DNA of 5,586 bases from Candidatus Pygmaiobacter gallistercoris (GCA_019113125.1 DXIA01000018.1:1-5586), one strand, 5' to 3'. Counted from the first letter of the stretch, positions 1-4,834 are shown. Numbers and translations: made by a program. Notes: generated by a model not told the origin, from the letters alone.

Positions 1-24
1 ACTACGAGCGCATCCAAAGCAAAA

Positions 25-58
25 CAGGAATGGCGCCGCTGACGCTGCGCCATTCCTG
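25..58. terminator. Strong hairpin near the left edge, possible terminator
   Basis: A perfect 12-bp inverted repeat (CAGGAATGGCGC at 25-36, GCGCCATTCCTG at 47-58) encloses a 10-nt loop. Read rightward, no U-tract follows, only CTAAAAC. Read leftward, the stem is followed by TTTTGCTTT (24 down to 16), so it resembles a weak intrinsic terminator on the minus strand. No convincing minus-strand gene lies to its right, so it more likely closes an upstream rightward gene outside the window or is a processing or stability stem. The hairpin is certain; its role is inferred. Confidence 0.45.
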
Positions 59-168
59 CTAAAACCGAATATTCCTGCACAGGGGCTCTTTTTTGTACTG
101 TCTGCACAATCTGGGGCGGTTCACATCTGCCGGGGGGCCGTTTCTTGTCTTTACGCTGCCGCTTGGTG

Positions 169-197
169 TTGCCGGTGGGGAAAAATGCTGGTATGAT
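169..197 (+). promoter_or_regulatory. Sigma-A promoter with extended -10 for the protease gene
   Basis: The -35 box is TTGCCG (169-174), the spacer is 17 bp, and the -10 box is TATGAT (192-197). A TG at 189-190 gives an extended -10 (TGGTATGAT). Transcription would start near 204, leaving a leader of about 49 nt before the ATG at 253. Finding the promoter here argues against the longer open frame that starts at 145. Confidence 0.7.
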
Positions 198-252
198 AGA
201 AAAAACAACGCCGCGGCCCCGCAGATTGAGCCGCAGCAGGGAGGAGAAACAG

Positions 253-990
253 ATGGAATCGACCATGGACTTTCGCTTTGCACAGTGGAATGCCGCCTTC
301 CGGCAGGAGGCGGAAACCCTTCTCCCGGGCGAGATAGACGCCGTATATGGTGAGGATACCCGGGCGGTCGTACCGCGGGATCAGTTTCCCTATTCCGCCA
401 TCGTCCTGCTGCAGGTCGCCTTCGGCCAGCGGCTCTGTCGCGCGACCGGCTTTCTGGTCAAGCAGGATCGGGTGATGACCGCCGCCCACGCCGTCTATGA
501 CGCAATGACCGGCAGATTCGCCGACAGCGTCACCATCCGCAGCTACTCGATGCCGCTGAGGGGCGATCAGAGCATCGGCTGTTTGGGCGGCTGCTGCCCG
601 GATGCATTTTTGCAGGGCGGCAGAAACGGTGATGACTGGGCGGTTCTCCGGCTTACCGCCCCGATCCCCACCACCCCGATCTCCTGTGCAGATGTGACCG
701 GTATGCCGCAGATCAACCAGTATCAGGCCACTATCGCCGGCTATCCCATCAAGGTGCGGGGGAGCGCCACGTCCGACCTCTGGTCCGCGAGCGGTCTGGT
801 GCAGCTGGACCCCGGCCAAAAGCTGCTCCGCCACACCATCAGCGCCTCGGGCGGCCAGAGCGGCGCGCCGGTGCTCCTCAACGATAATGGGAACTGGTGC
901 GCGGTCGGGGTCCACTGCTCGGACAGAGGCAGAGAGAGCCACGCGCGGGCATTCGATGCGGAGCTCTGCCGGAAGATCCGGGAATACTAA
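253..990 (+). CDS. V8/glutamyl-endopeptidase-like serine protease without a signal peptide
   Basis: A 245-residue chymotrypsin-fold (S1B, V8-like) protease. The start is ATG 253, with GGGAGGAG at 239-246 placed 6 nt upstream; the open frame continues back to 145 but the promoter lies inside that part. The catalytic triad is visible: His79 (TAAH), Asp128 (GDDWAVLRL) and Ser203 (SGGQSGAP). The start of the mature-like domain, VYGEDTR at 31-37 then FPYSAI, matches Glu-specific endopeptidases of Bacillus and Staphylococcus. His221 (AVGVHC) aligns with the V8 His184 that contacts the P1 glutamate, while the V8 Thr164 position is Ala198. Cleavage after Glu is therefore plausible but not certain. 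The family is normally secreted as a pre-proprotein, yet the 30 residues before the domain are polar and carry no signal peptide. The usual Cys just after the catalytic His is Ala80, so the disulfide bracketing His57 in S1 enzymes is missing, although eight other Cys are present. The gene is monocistronic, with its own promoter and terminator. Confidence 0.85.
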   Translation: MESTMDFRFAQWNAAFRQEAETLLPGEIDAVYGEDTRAVVPRDQFPYSAIVLLQVAFGQRLCRATGFLVKQDRVMTAAHAVYDAMTGRFADSVTIRSYSMPLRGDQSIGCLGGCCPDAFLQGGRNGDDWAVLRLTAPIPTTPISCADVTGMPQINQYQATIAGYPIKVRGSATSDLWSASGLVQLDPGQKLLRHTISASGGQSGAPVLLNDNGNWCAVGVHCSDRGRESHARAFDAELCRKIREY

Positions 991-1009
991 CAACTGCCGT
1001 GCAGATCTG

Positions 1010-1045
1010 AAGGCCGTACCGCAGAGGTGCGGCTTTCTTGATTTT
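1010..1045 (+). terminator. Intrinsic terminator of the protease gene
   Basis: The stem is GCCGTACC (1013-1020) with GGTGCGGC (1026-1033), containing one T-G wobble, and the loop is GCAGA. Flanking A/T pairs extend the stem, and TTTCTTGATTTT follows. It starts about 20 nt after the protease stop codon. The U-tract overlaps the -35 box of the next promoter. Confidence 0.7.
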
Positions 1046-1066
1046 CCCGCCGCGTCGTGTTATTCT
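1038..1066 (+). promoter_or_regulatory. Sigma-A promoter with extended -10 for the larA-like gene
   Basis: The -35 box is TTGATT (1038-1043), the spacer is 17 bp, and the -10 box is TATTCT (1061-1066). TG at 1058-1059 makes an extended -10 (TGTTATTCT). The -10 box itself is mediocre (4 of 6). Its geometry matches the promoters at 169-197 and 2479-2507. The predicted start is near 1073, about 39 nt before ATG 1112. Confidence 0.55.
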
Positions 1067-1111
1067 ATGAAAATACACTTTTTGATACCCCAAGGATGGA
1101 AGGCGAAACAG

Positions 1112-2410
1112 ATGGAACAGATGAAATACAGTGATACTGCGTTTGCGGTCTCGATCGATCCCGCACAGGTCCTCTGCGAGGTCCACGCGAATCAGGTCGA
1201 ACTACCCAAACGGACGGTCAGGGAGCATATCGAATACGCGCTGGACCACCCAATCGGTGCCGGTCCGATCGAGGAGGCGGTGCAGCCGGGGGACAAGGTC
1301 TGCATCATCATCTCGGATGTCACCCGCCGCTGGCAGCAGCCCAGCGCCTACCTGCCGGTGCTGGTCGACCGGCTCAACCGGGCCGGCATTCCGGATGAGG
1401 ATCTGCTGATCCTCTGTGCGACCGGCACCCATCGCCAGCAGACCGAGGAGGAGCACATCGCGCTGGTGGGGGAGGAACTCTACCGCCGCATCAAGTTCCG
1501 GGATCACAACTGCGACGACAAGGAGCATCTGACCTTTGTCGGCACCAGCAGCCGGGGCACCCCGGTCTGGCTGGACAGCTACGCGATGGCCTGCGACAAG
1601 ATCATCCTGACCGGCGGGGTGGTCTACCACTTCCTCGCCGGGTTTGGCGGCGGGCGCAAGTCGGTGGTGCCCGGCATCGCGGGCCGCGAGACGATCAACA
1701 CCAACCACAACAACGCCCTCAACAAGGGGATGGGCAGCGGCTCGAACCCCCGGGTCTGCAATGGCAACCTGTCGGCGGACAACCCCTTCCACACCGATCT
1801 GGTCGAGTGTGCCTCCTTTGCAAAGCCGGCCTATCTGCTCAATGTCATCGTCGATGATAACTATCAGATCATCGGCGCCTTTGCCGGGGACTGGCAGAAG
1901 GCCCACGCGGCGGCGGCCAAGGCGGTCGAGCAGCTCGACGGGGTGGCAATTCCCCACCGCGCCCCGCTGGTGATCGCGAGCGCCGGCGGCTACCCCAAAG
2001 ACATCAACCTCTACCAGACCTCCAAGACCCTCTCGAACGCGCTGGCGGCGGTCGCCCCCGGCGGCACCGTGATCCTGCTCTCGGAGTGCCGGGAAGGCAT
2101 CGGCGACCCCGACTGCGAGAAACTGCTGTGCGGCTTTGACACGATGGAGGACCGGGAGAGGGCGTTGCGGGCCGATTTCTCGATCGGGGGCTTTGTCGGG
2201 TTCCTCTTTGCTGAGACCTCGGAGCACTATCATCTGATCCTGGTCACCAGTCTGCCGGATACTGTTTTTGAGAAGACCAGCATCCAAACCGCCAAGACGC
2301 TGGACGAGGCACTCGCCCTCGCCGCCGGCGGGAATGGCGGCAGCCTTGACGGGGTCGAGACCATCCTGATGCCCCACGGCGGCAGCACTGTGCCCCAGCC
2401 GCAGGCATAA
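1112..2410 (+). CDS. larA: LarA-family nickel-dependent 2-hydroxyacid racemase
   Basis: A 432-residue cytoplasmic enzyme, close to the 424 residues of Lactiplantibacillus plantarum LarA, which interconverts D- and L-lactate with a nickel-pincer (NPN) cofactor. Start ATG 1112 has GGAAGG at 1098-1103, 8 nt upstream; in-frame ATG 1067 would overlap the -10 box, and ATG 1121 is too far from the SD. Family residues are present: Asp69 and Arg72 (DVTR), His107 (ATGTHR), His173 (YHFLAGF), Lys183 (GGGRKS, covalent cofactor attachment in LarA), His199 (NTNH, nickel ligand), and Tyr301, Gln302 and Lys305 (LYQTSK). Two places differ. DVTR is followed by RW instead of the usual Pro-containing run. The segment around LarA Trp358 reads IGGFVGF (358-364), with Phe where Trp or His is usual. 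The substrate may therefore be a hydroxyacid other than lactate. No LarB, LarC or LarE cofactor gene lies in the window, so cofactor must come from elsewhere. A strong terminator follows, so the gene is monocistronic. Confidence 0.9.
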   Translation: MEQMKYSDTAFAVSIDPAQVLCEVHANQVELPKRTVREHIEYALDHPIGAGPIEEAVQPGDKVCIIISDVTRRWQQPSAYLPVLVDRLNRAGIPDEDLLILCATGTHRQQTEEEHIALVGEELYRRIKFRDHNCDDKEHLTFVGTSSRGTPVWLDSYAMACDKIILTGGVVYHFLAGFGGGRKSVVPGIAGRETINTNHNNALNKGMGSGSNPRVCNGNLSADNPFHTDLVECASFAKPAYLLNVIVDDNYQIIGAFAGDWQKAHAAAAKAVEQLDGVAIPHRAPLVIASAGGYPKDINLYQTSKTLSNALAAVAPGGTVILLSECREGIGDPDCEKLLCGFDTMEDRERALRADFSIGGFVGFLFAETSEHYHLILVTSLPDTVFEKTSIQTAKTLDEALALAAGGNGGSLDGVETILMPHGGSTVPQPQA

Positions 2411-2417
2411 CGATACC

Positions 2418-2449
2418 AAAAAGGAAGTGCTGCGGCACTTCCTTTTTTT
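2418..2449 (+). terminator. Intrinsic terminator of the larA-like gene
   Basis: A perfect stem, GGAAGTGC (2423-2430) with GCACTTCC (2435-2442), has a TGCG tetraloop and is extended by five A-T pairs. It ends in a run of seven T (2443-2449), and begins 8 nt after the TAA stop. The A-run on the other side could also give some termination of leftward transcripts. Confidence 0.92.
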
Positions 2450-2478
2450 GTGTAGGAGGTTTTTCTGAAAGACTGTCA

Positions 2479-2507
2479 TTGTATTCCCTGTCGGGCGGTG
2501 CTATGAT
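2479..2507 (+). promoter_or_regulatory. Sigma-A promoter with extended -10 for the membrane-protein operon
   Basis: The -35 box is TTGTAT (2479-2484), the spacer is 17 bp, and the -10 box is TATGAT (2502-2507). TG at 2499-2500 makes an extended -10 (TGCTATGAT). Transcription would start near 2514, only about 14 nt before ATG 2528, leaving room for the SD and little else. Confidence 0.7.
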
Positions 2508-2527
2508 GAGACAAAGGGGGAAGAGCG

Positions 2528-3055
2528 ATGTTTGAGACGACCGGGGTGCTCAAAAAGGATCTGGTCTATCGCGGTGTGCGGCGCAGCATGCAGCTGCCGA
2601 TCGCGATCATGATGCTGCTGCTCTGGATCGGGGCTCTGCTGCTCTTGGTGGTGCTGCCGCTTGGCACCGGGATGTTCTTTCTGTCTGCACTGCTCTTTAC
2701 CGCGATCTGCGGTGTGGGCTATTTTGCGCAGTGCGACAACATCCCTAAGGCTGCCGTCGCCAAGATCGAACCCTTCTACGGTGCCCCTGAGCCCGAGATC
2801 ACTACCCGGTTCACCGAACAGGAGATCGCGGTATTCTGCGGCGAGGTACAGGTTCTCTCGCTGGGGTATGATCAGCTGCGGAGTATCCGGAAGATCGATG
2901 CGGTCTATCTTCTGCAAAGCAGCGCGGGGCAGTACTGCTATGTCTTCGCATCGGCGCTTTCGGCGGAGGAGCGGCGGGCCTTTTTGCGGTTTCTGAAAAC
3001 CAAAACGCCCGGCCTGCTCGGGCTCGGAGGACTGCTGCGGGAGGAGGGCGCATGA
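2528..3055 (+). CDS. YcxB-like small membrane protein, first gene of the pair
   Basis: A 175-residue protein of unknown function. ATG 2528 follows GGGGGAAG (2516-2523) by 4 nt. After a basic N-terminus (KKDLVYRGVRRS, 9-20) come two hydrophobic helices, about 22-44 and 47-66, with a very short turn between them, then a soluble domain from about 88 to 160. The soluble part, with a YDQLRSIRKID strand-helix segment and a YLLQSS..YCYVF hairpin, resembles the YcxB-like domain found in many Firmicutes membrane proteins of unknown role. Both termini are probably cytoplasmic, from the positive-inside rule. The last bases overlap the next start as ATGA, so translation of the two genes is likely coupled. 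The family assignment rests on pattern only, because these sequences diverge quickly. No catalytic residues are evident. Confidence 0.85.
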   Translation: MFETTGVLKKDLVYRGVRRSMQLPIAIMMLLLWIGALLLLVVLPLGTGMFFLSALLFTAICGVGYFAQCDNIPKAAVAKIEPFYGAPEPEITTRFTEQEIAVFCGEVQVLSLGYDQLRSIRKIDAVYLLQSSAGQYCYVFASALSAEERRAFLRFLKTKTPGLLGLGGLLREEGA

Positions 3056-3540
3056 CCACTACGATGCGCTTTGACCGCTCTCTGCTGCGCCGGTATGTTC
3101 GGCTGCAGGGTTGGAAGGGGCGGGACTGCGTCGCTCCGATCCTGTTCTTTCTCGGCCTGTTCTGCCTGCAGGCCGCGGTGGGCTGGGGTGCGCTGATCCC
3201 CGCTACTGCGGCGCTGCCGCTGCTCTTTGTCCTCCTCCACCTCACTGCGATGGGAATAAAGCGACGTGCCGTCCGCAGCGCGATGGAGGAGAACAGCCTG
3301 CCGCTCGACAGCCGGATCACCCTTTGCTGTGCCGGGGATGGGATCCGTCTTCATGTGGAGGGGGCGGCCGGCGAAATGGTGATCCCCTACCGACAGATCA
3401 CCCAGATTCGGGCGGACAAAAAATTCTTCTATCTCACCGCTGTGACCGGGGTCTTTCTGGTCTTGCCCAGAGGAGGGCTGCAAGACGATGCTGCGCGGGC
3501 GGCACTCGCACAGTGGATGCCGCAGGCGGAATGGAATTGA
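3052..3540 (+). CDS. YcxB-like small membrane protein, second gene of the pair
   Basis: A 162-residue protein with the same plan as its upstream neighbour: a basic N-terminus, two hydrophobic helices (about 27-44 and 48-68), a basic stretch (KRRAVR, 70-75), then a soluble C-terminal domain. Within that domain, MVIPYRQITQIRADKKFFYL (109-128) matches the YcxB-like pattern of a short strand, a Y-x-x-I-x-x-I turn and an aromatic strand. It corresponds to the YDQLRSIRKIDAVYLL segment of the first gene, so the two are probably diverged paralogues. The start ATG 3052 overlaps the previous stop (ATGA), and GGAGG at 3040-3044 gives a 7-nt spacing. The two proteins may form a heteromeric membrane complex, but nothing in the sequence states its function. 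Confidence 0.83.
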   Translation: MTTTMRFDRSLLRRYVRLQGWKGRDCVAPILFFLGLFCLQAAVGWGALIPATAALPLLFVLLHLTAMGIKRRAVRSAMEENSLPLDSRITLCCAGDGIRLHVEGAAGEMVIPYRQITQIRADKKFFYLTAVTGVFLVLPRGGLQDDAARAALAQWMPQAEWN

Positions 3541-3592
3541 ACAGTGCGCCCGGCTGGAGGTTGGAGCCGTTCGGACGCTTTTTTGATACAGT

Positions 3593-3636
3593 AAAAAAGG
3601 GACGGATCCCTCCGGCTGGAAAGATCCGTCCCTTTT
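3593..3636. terminator. Bidirectional terminator between the membrane operon and hsp20
   Basis: A perfect 14-bp inverted repeat pairs 3595-3608 (AAAAGGGACGGATC) with 3623-3636 (GATCCGTCCCTTTT). The 14-nt loop can fold a small TCC/GGA stem of its own. T-runs follow on both strands: TTTTATT rightward, and six T leftward from 3598 to 3593. It lies about 55 nt past the stop of the rightward gene and about 50 nt past the hsp20 stop, so it can serve both convergent units. Confidence 0.9.
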
Positions 3637-3685
3637 ATTCGTTATTGGCTGCGCCGTGGCAACACCTTGACCGGGCCGCCCGGAA

Positions 3686-4132
3686 TTATTCGATGGTGAT
3701 GGTGGTGTGCTCCGGCAGTTTCTGCTGGTTGACCTTCGGCAGGGTCAGTTTCAGGATGCCGTCCTCAAACGAGGCGTGCACATCCTTCGGCTCAACGCTC
3801 TCGCCCACATAGAAACTGCGGCTGCACTGGCCGGTGTACCGCTCCTGACGGATATAGCGGCCCTTCTTGTCCTTCTCGTCCTTGTCCAGGCCCTTTGCGG
3901 CGCTGATGGTCAGATACCCGTCCTTCAGGTCGAGCTTGACCTCATCCTTCTTGAAACCGGGCAGATCCACGTCCACCTCGTAGCCGTCATCCAGCTCCCG
4001 CACATCGGTCTTCATAATCGCCTTGGCGTGTTTGCCGTAGAGGGCGTTGTTCACATTGTAAAGCGGACGCATGCTGAATACATCATCAAACAGATCATCA
4101 AACAGATTCTCACCAAAAATGACAGGCAACAT
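3686..4132 (-). CDS. hsp20: Small heat-shock protein of the Hsp20/alpha-crystallin family
   Basis: A 148-residue ATP-independent holdase chaperone, cytoplasmic, expected to form oligomers that bind unfolding proteins and pass them to DnaK/ClpB-type machines. The N-terminal arm (1-37) holds the typical FDDLFDDVF segment. The alpha-crystallin domain spans about 38-135, with DLPGFKKDEVKLDL (56-69) and the family signature Ala120..Gly125-Ile-Leu127..Leu131-Pro-Lys. The tail ends in an I-T-I motif (145-147), the conserved I-x-I that docks on neighbouring dimers. A lysine-rich loop (KGLDKDEKDKKGR, 80-92) lies where bacterial proteins carry the strand-exchange loop. Start ATG (4132-4130) has GGAGG at 4146-4142, 9 nt upstream. 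The promoter and CIRCE operator upstream predict HrcA-repressed, heat-inducible expression. It is transcribed convergently with the membrane-protein operon. Confidence 0.95.
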   Translation of the reverse strand: MLPVIFGENLFDDLFDDVFSMRPLYNVNNALYGKHAKAIMKTDVRELDDGYEVDVDLPGFKKDEVKLDLKDGYLTISAAKGLDKDEKDKKGRYIRQERYTGQCSRSFYVGESVEPKDVHASFEDGILKLTLPKVNQQKLPEHTTITIE

Positions 4133-4306
4133 AAGTCATAACCTCCATTCCGTTTTCAAACGGGCGCGTGGCTGTATGAGAGAACTTCTCCCCGCGGTCG
4201 CGGCCTTTTGTTACCCACCGCCCGGCGGGCGGCTCATTTTGGATGTCCCGGATTTTGGATCCCCTGGGAAACCATCCCCGCTTTCGGAACCCTTCCTCCG
4301 AAGAAC
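4133..4306 (-). other. Long 5' leader of hsp20 mRNA
   Basis: Promoter geometry puts the transcript start near 4306, leaving about 174 nt before the ATG. In the mRNA sense the leader shows several elements. A TTCGGA/TCCGAA stem (4283-4302) encloses a purine run. Two copies of ATCCAAAAT (4260-4252 and 4244-4236) lie 16 nt apart. A GC hairpin CCGCCC-loop-GGGCGG covers 4218-4232, and a CCGCG/CGCGG stem covers 4192-4203. A small CCGTT/AACGG hairpin (4150-4163) ends 3 nt before the Shine-Dalgarno. Two tiny ORFs overlap here, one of 13 codons (4275-4234) and one of 8 codons (4237-4211), sharing ATGA. The length is unusual for a simple leader, and thermosensing or translational control is possible but unproven. 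Confidence 0.55.
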
Positions 4307-4312
4307 AGCTTT

Positions 4313-4341
4313 AGTATACCCCGTAAAATTAGCACTGTCAA
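4313..4341 (-). promoter_or_regulatory. Sigma-A promoter of hsp20
   Basis: On the minus strand, consensus -35 TTGACA (4341-4336) is followed by a 17-bp spacer and -10 TATACT (4318-4313, 5 of 6). The -35 box lies inside the central spacer of the CIRCE operator, so HrcA binding would block RNA polymerase directly. Transcription should start near 4306. Confidence 0.92.
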
Positions 4342-4360
4342 TAGTTAAGTGCTAATTTTA
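4324..4360. promoter_or_regulatory. CIRCE operator (HrcA binding site) of hsp20
   Basis: The core 4329-4355 reads TTAGCACTG-N9-AAGTGCTAA, against the CIRCE consensus TTAGCACTC-N9-GAGTGCTAA. That is 16 of 18 arm positions with the exact 27-bp length. The two changes are the innermost base of each arm. The dyad extends outward, giving perfect 13-bp arms (TAAAATTAGCACT at 4324-4336 and its complement at 4348-4360). CIRCE is the target of the heat-shock repressor HrcA. No hrcA, groES or dnaK gene lies in the window. Confidence 0.93.
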
Positions 4361-4439
4361 ACAAAAAGATCACAAACGGGCCATATTTTCCCTCAAAAAG
4401 GGTGGATAACGGGAAAGACTGCTCCCTGAAACAGAGAAT

Positions 4440-4466
4440 TTAGCACTGATAAACATAAACTGCTAA
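4440..4466. promoter_or_regulatory. Second, degenerate CIRCE-like element
   Basis: TTAGCACTG-N9-AACTGCTAA has the exact 27-bp CIRCE length and matches 15 of 18 arm positions. Its left arm is identical to that of the operator at 4329. It lies 111 bp further from hsp20, in an AT-rich stretch. A weak rightward promoter could overlap it (CTGATA 4446-4451, 18 bp, TATATT 4470-4475), as could a weak leftward one. It may be an auxiliary HrcA site for hsp20, the operator of a divergent transcript, or a decayed operator. Confidence 0.6.
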
Positions 4467-4479
4467 TACTATATTCACC

Positions 4480-4830
4480 AAATCTGCATCGATGATCGCA
4501 CAGTTCAGTCCCGCCGGATCAGATCGTCGCAGCCGGGCGCCGTTGAGGCGACATCCCCTGGGATTCCGGGCAGGGAAAAACACAACAGAAGGGCCGCACA
4601 GGGTCGATGAGGCAGTTTTGGCGCTCGTCGCAACCAGGGGCGCCTCGAGGGGGCGCTGCTGTGGCGGGGAGAGAATACGGGTGGATGGCGCAGGGGGCAC
4701 CGCCCCGGTTCTCCCCCGCAGCGCGGCCCGCTCCTCCGCGCGGTGCAGCGTGCGGAGGAACACCCCCGACAGGGGCCGAGGTTCCCCCGGGCGCAATCTC
4801 TCCTATTATAGGAACGACCCGGCGGAAATA
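4480..4830. other. GC-rich intergenic block with no convincing gene
   Basis: About 350 bp of conspicuously GC-rich DNA lies between two AT-rich control regions. Open frames exist on both strands but their products are Arg/Pro/Gly/Ala-rich, lack recognisable motifs and mostly lack a good SD, so I do not call a gene. The block is rich in short inverted repeats: TCCTCCGCGC with GTGCGGAGGA (4732-4759, 10 bp with one wobble), GGGGC-ACC-GCCCC near 4694-4706, CCCC/GGGG near 4764-4775, and the 13-nt palindrome TCCTATTATAGGA (4801-4813). It could be a structured RNA, a dispersed intergenic repeat or a decayed gene. I do not recognise RNase P, SRP, 6S or tmRNA signatures. Confidence 0.5.
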
Positions 4831-4834
4831 AAAC

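Noticed and set aside
145..252. N-terminal extension of the protease to the first in-frame ATG at 145
   Set aside because: It would include the promoter at 169-197, has no good ribosome binding site, and the GGGAGGAG plus ATG 253 start is much better.
93..353. Hydrophobic stretch in another frame (PFLVFTLPLGVAGG) that could be a lost signal peptide of the protease
   Set aside because: It is out of frame, lies over the promoter, lacks a basic N-terminus and has no SD; there is no sign that it was ever joined to the protease.
887..1111. Extension of the larA-like frame upstream into the protease gene
   Set aside because: The frame is merely open there; the terminator, promoter and SD place the start at 1112, which also gives the family length.
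2454..2459. AGGAGG sequence after the larA-like terminator
   Set aside because: No ATG, GTG or TTG follows at a usable distance, and it lies upstream of the next promoter, so it is not a working ribosome binding site.
1202..2479. Long minus-strand open frame opposite the larA-like gene
   Set aside because: It is a codon-usage shadow in GC-rich DNA; the plus-strand frame carries all conserved LarA residues.
2503..2537. Ten-codon leader ORF ATGATGAGA... overlapping the first membrane-protein start
   Set aside because: It begins inside the -10 box, so it would not be transcribed from the recognised promoter.
3707..4141. Plus-strand open frame opposite hsp20
   Set aside because: It is antisense to a clear Hsp20 gene and is a leucine/valine-rich shadow without motifs.
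4259..4563. The 11-mer ATCCCCTGGGA present at 4259-4269 and 4553-4563
   Set aside because: A few 11-base repeats are expected by chance in a window of this size, and the flanks do not match.
4440..4796. Minus-strand 118-codon frame with a TTG start and nearby AGGAG and TATAAT
   Set aside because: The product is Pro/Arg-rich with no recognisable domain, and its stop lies inside the distal CIRCE; the signals are noted as a possible transcript but not called a gene.
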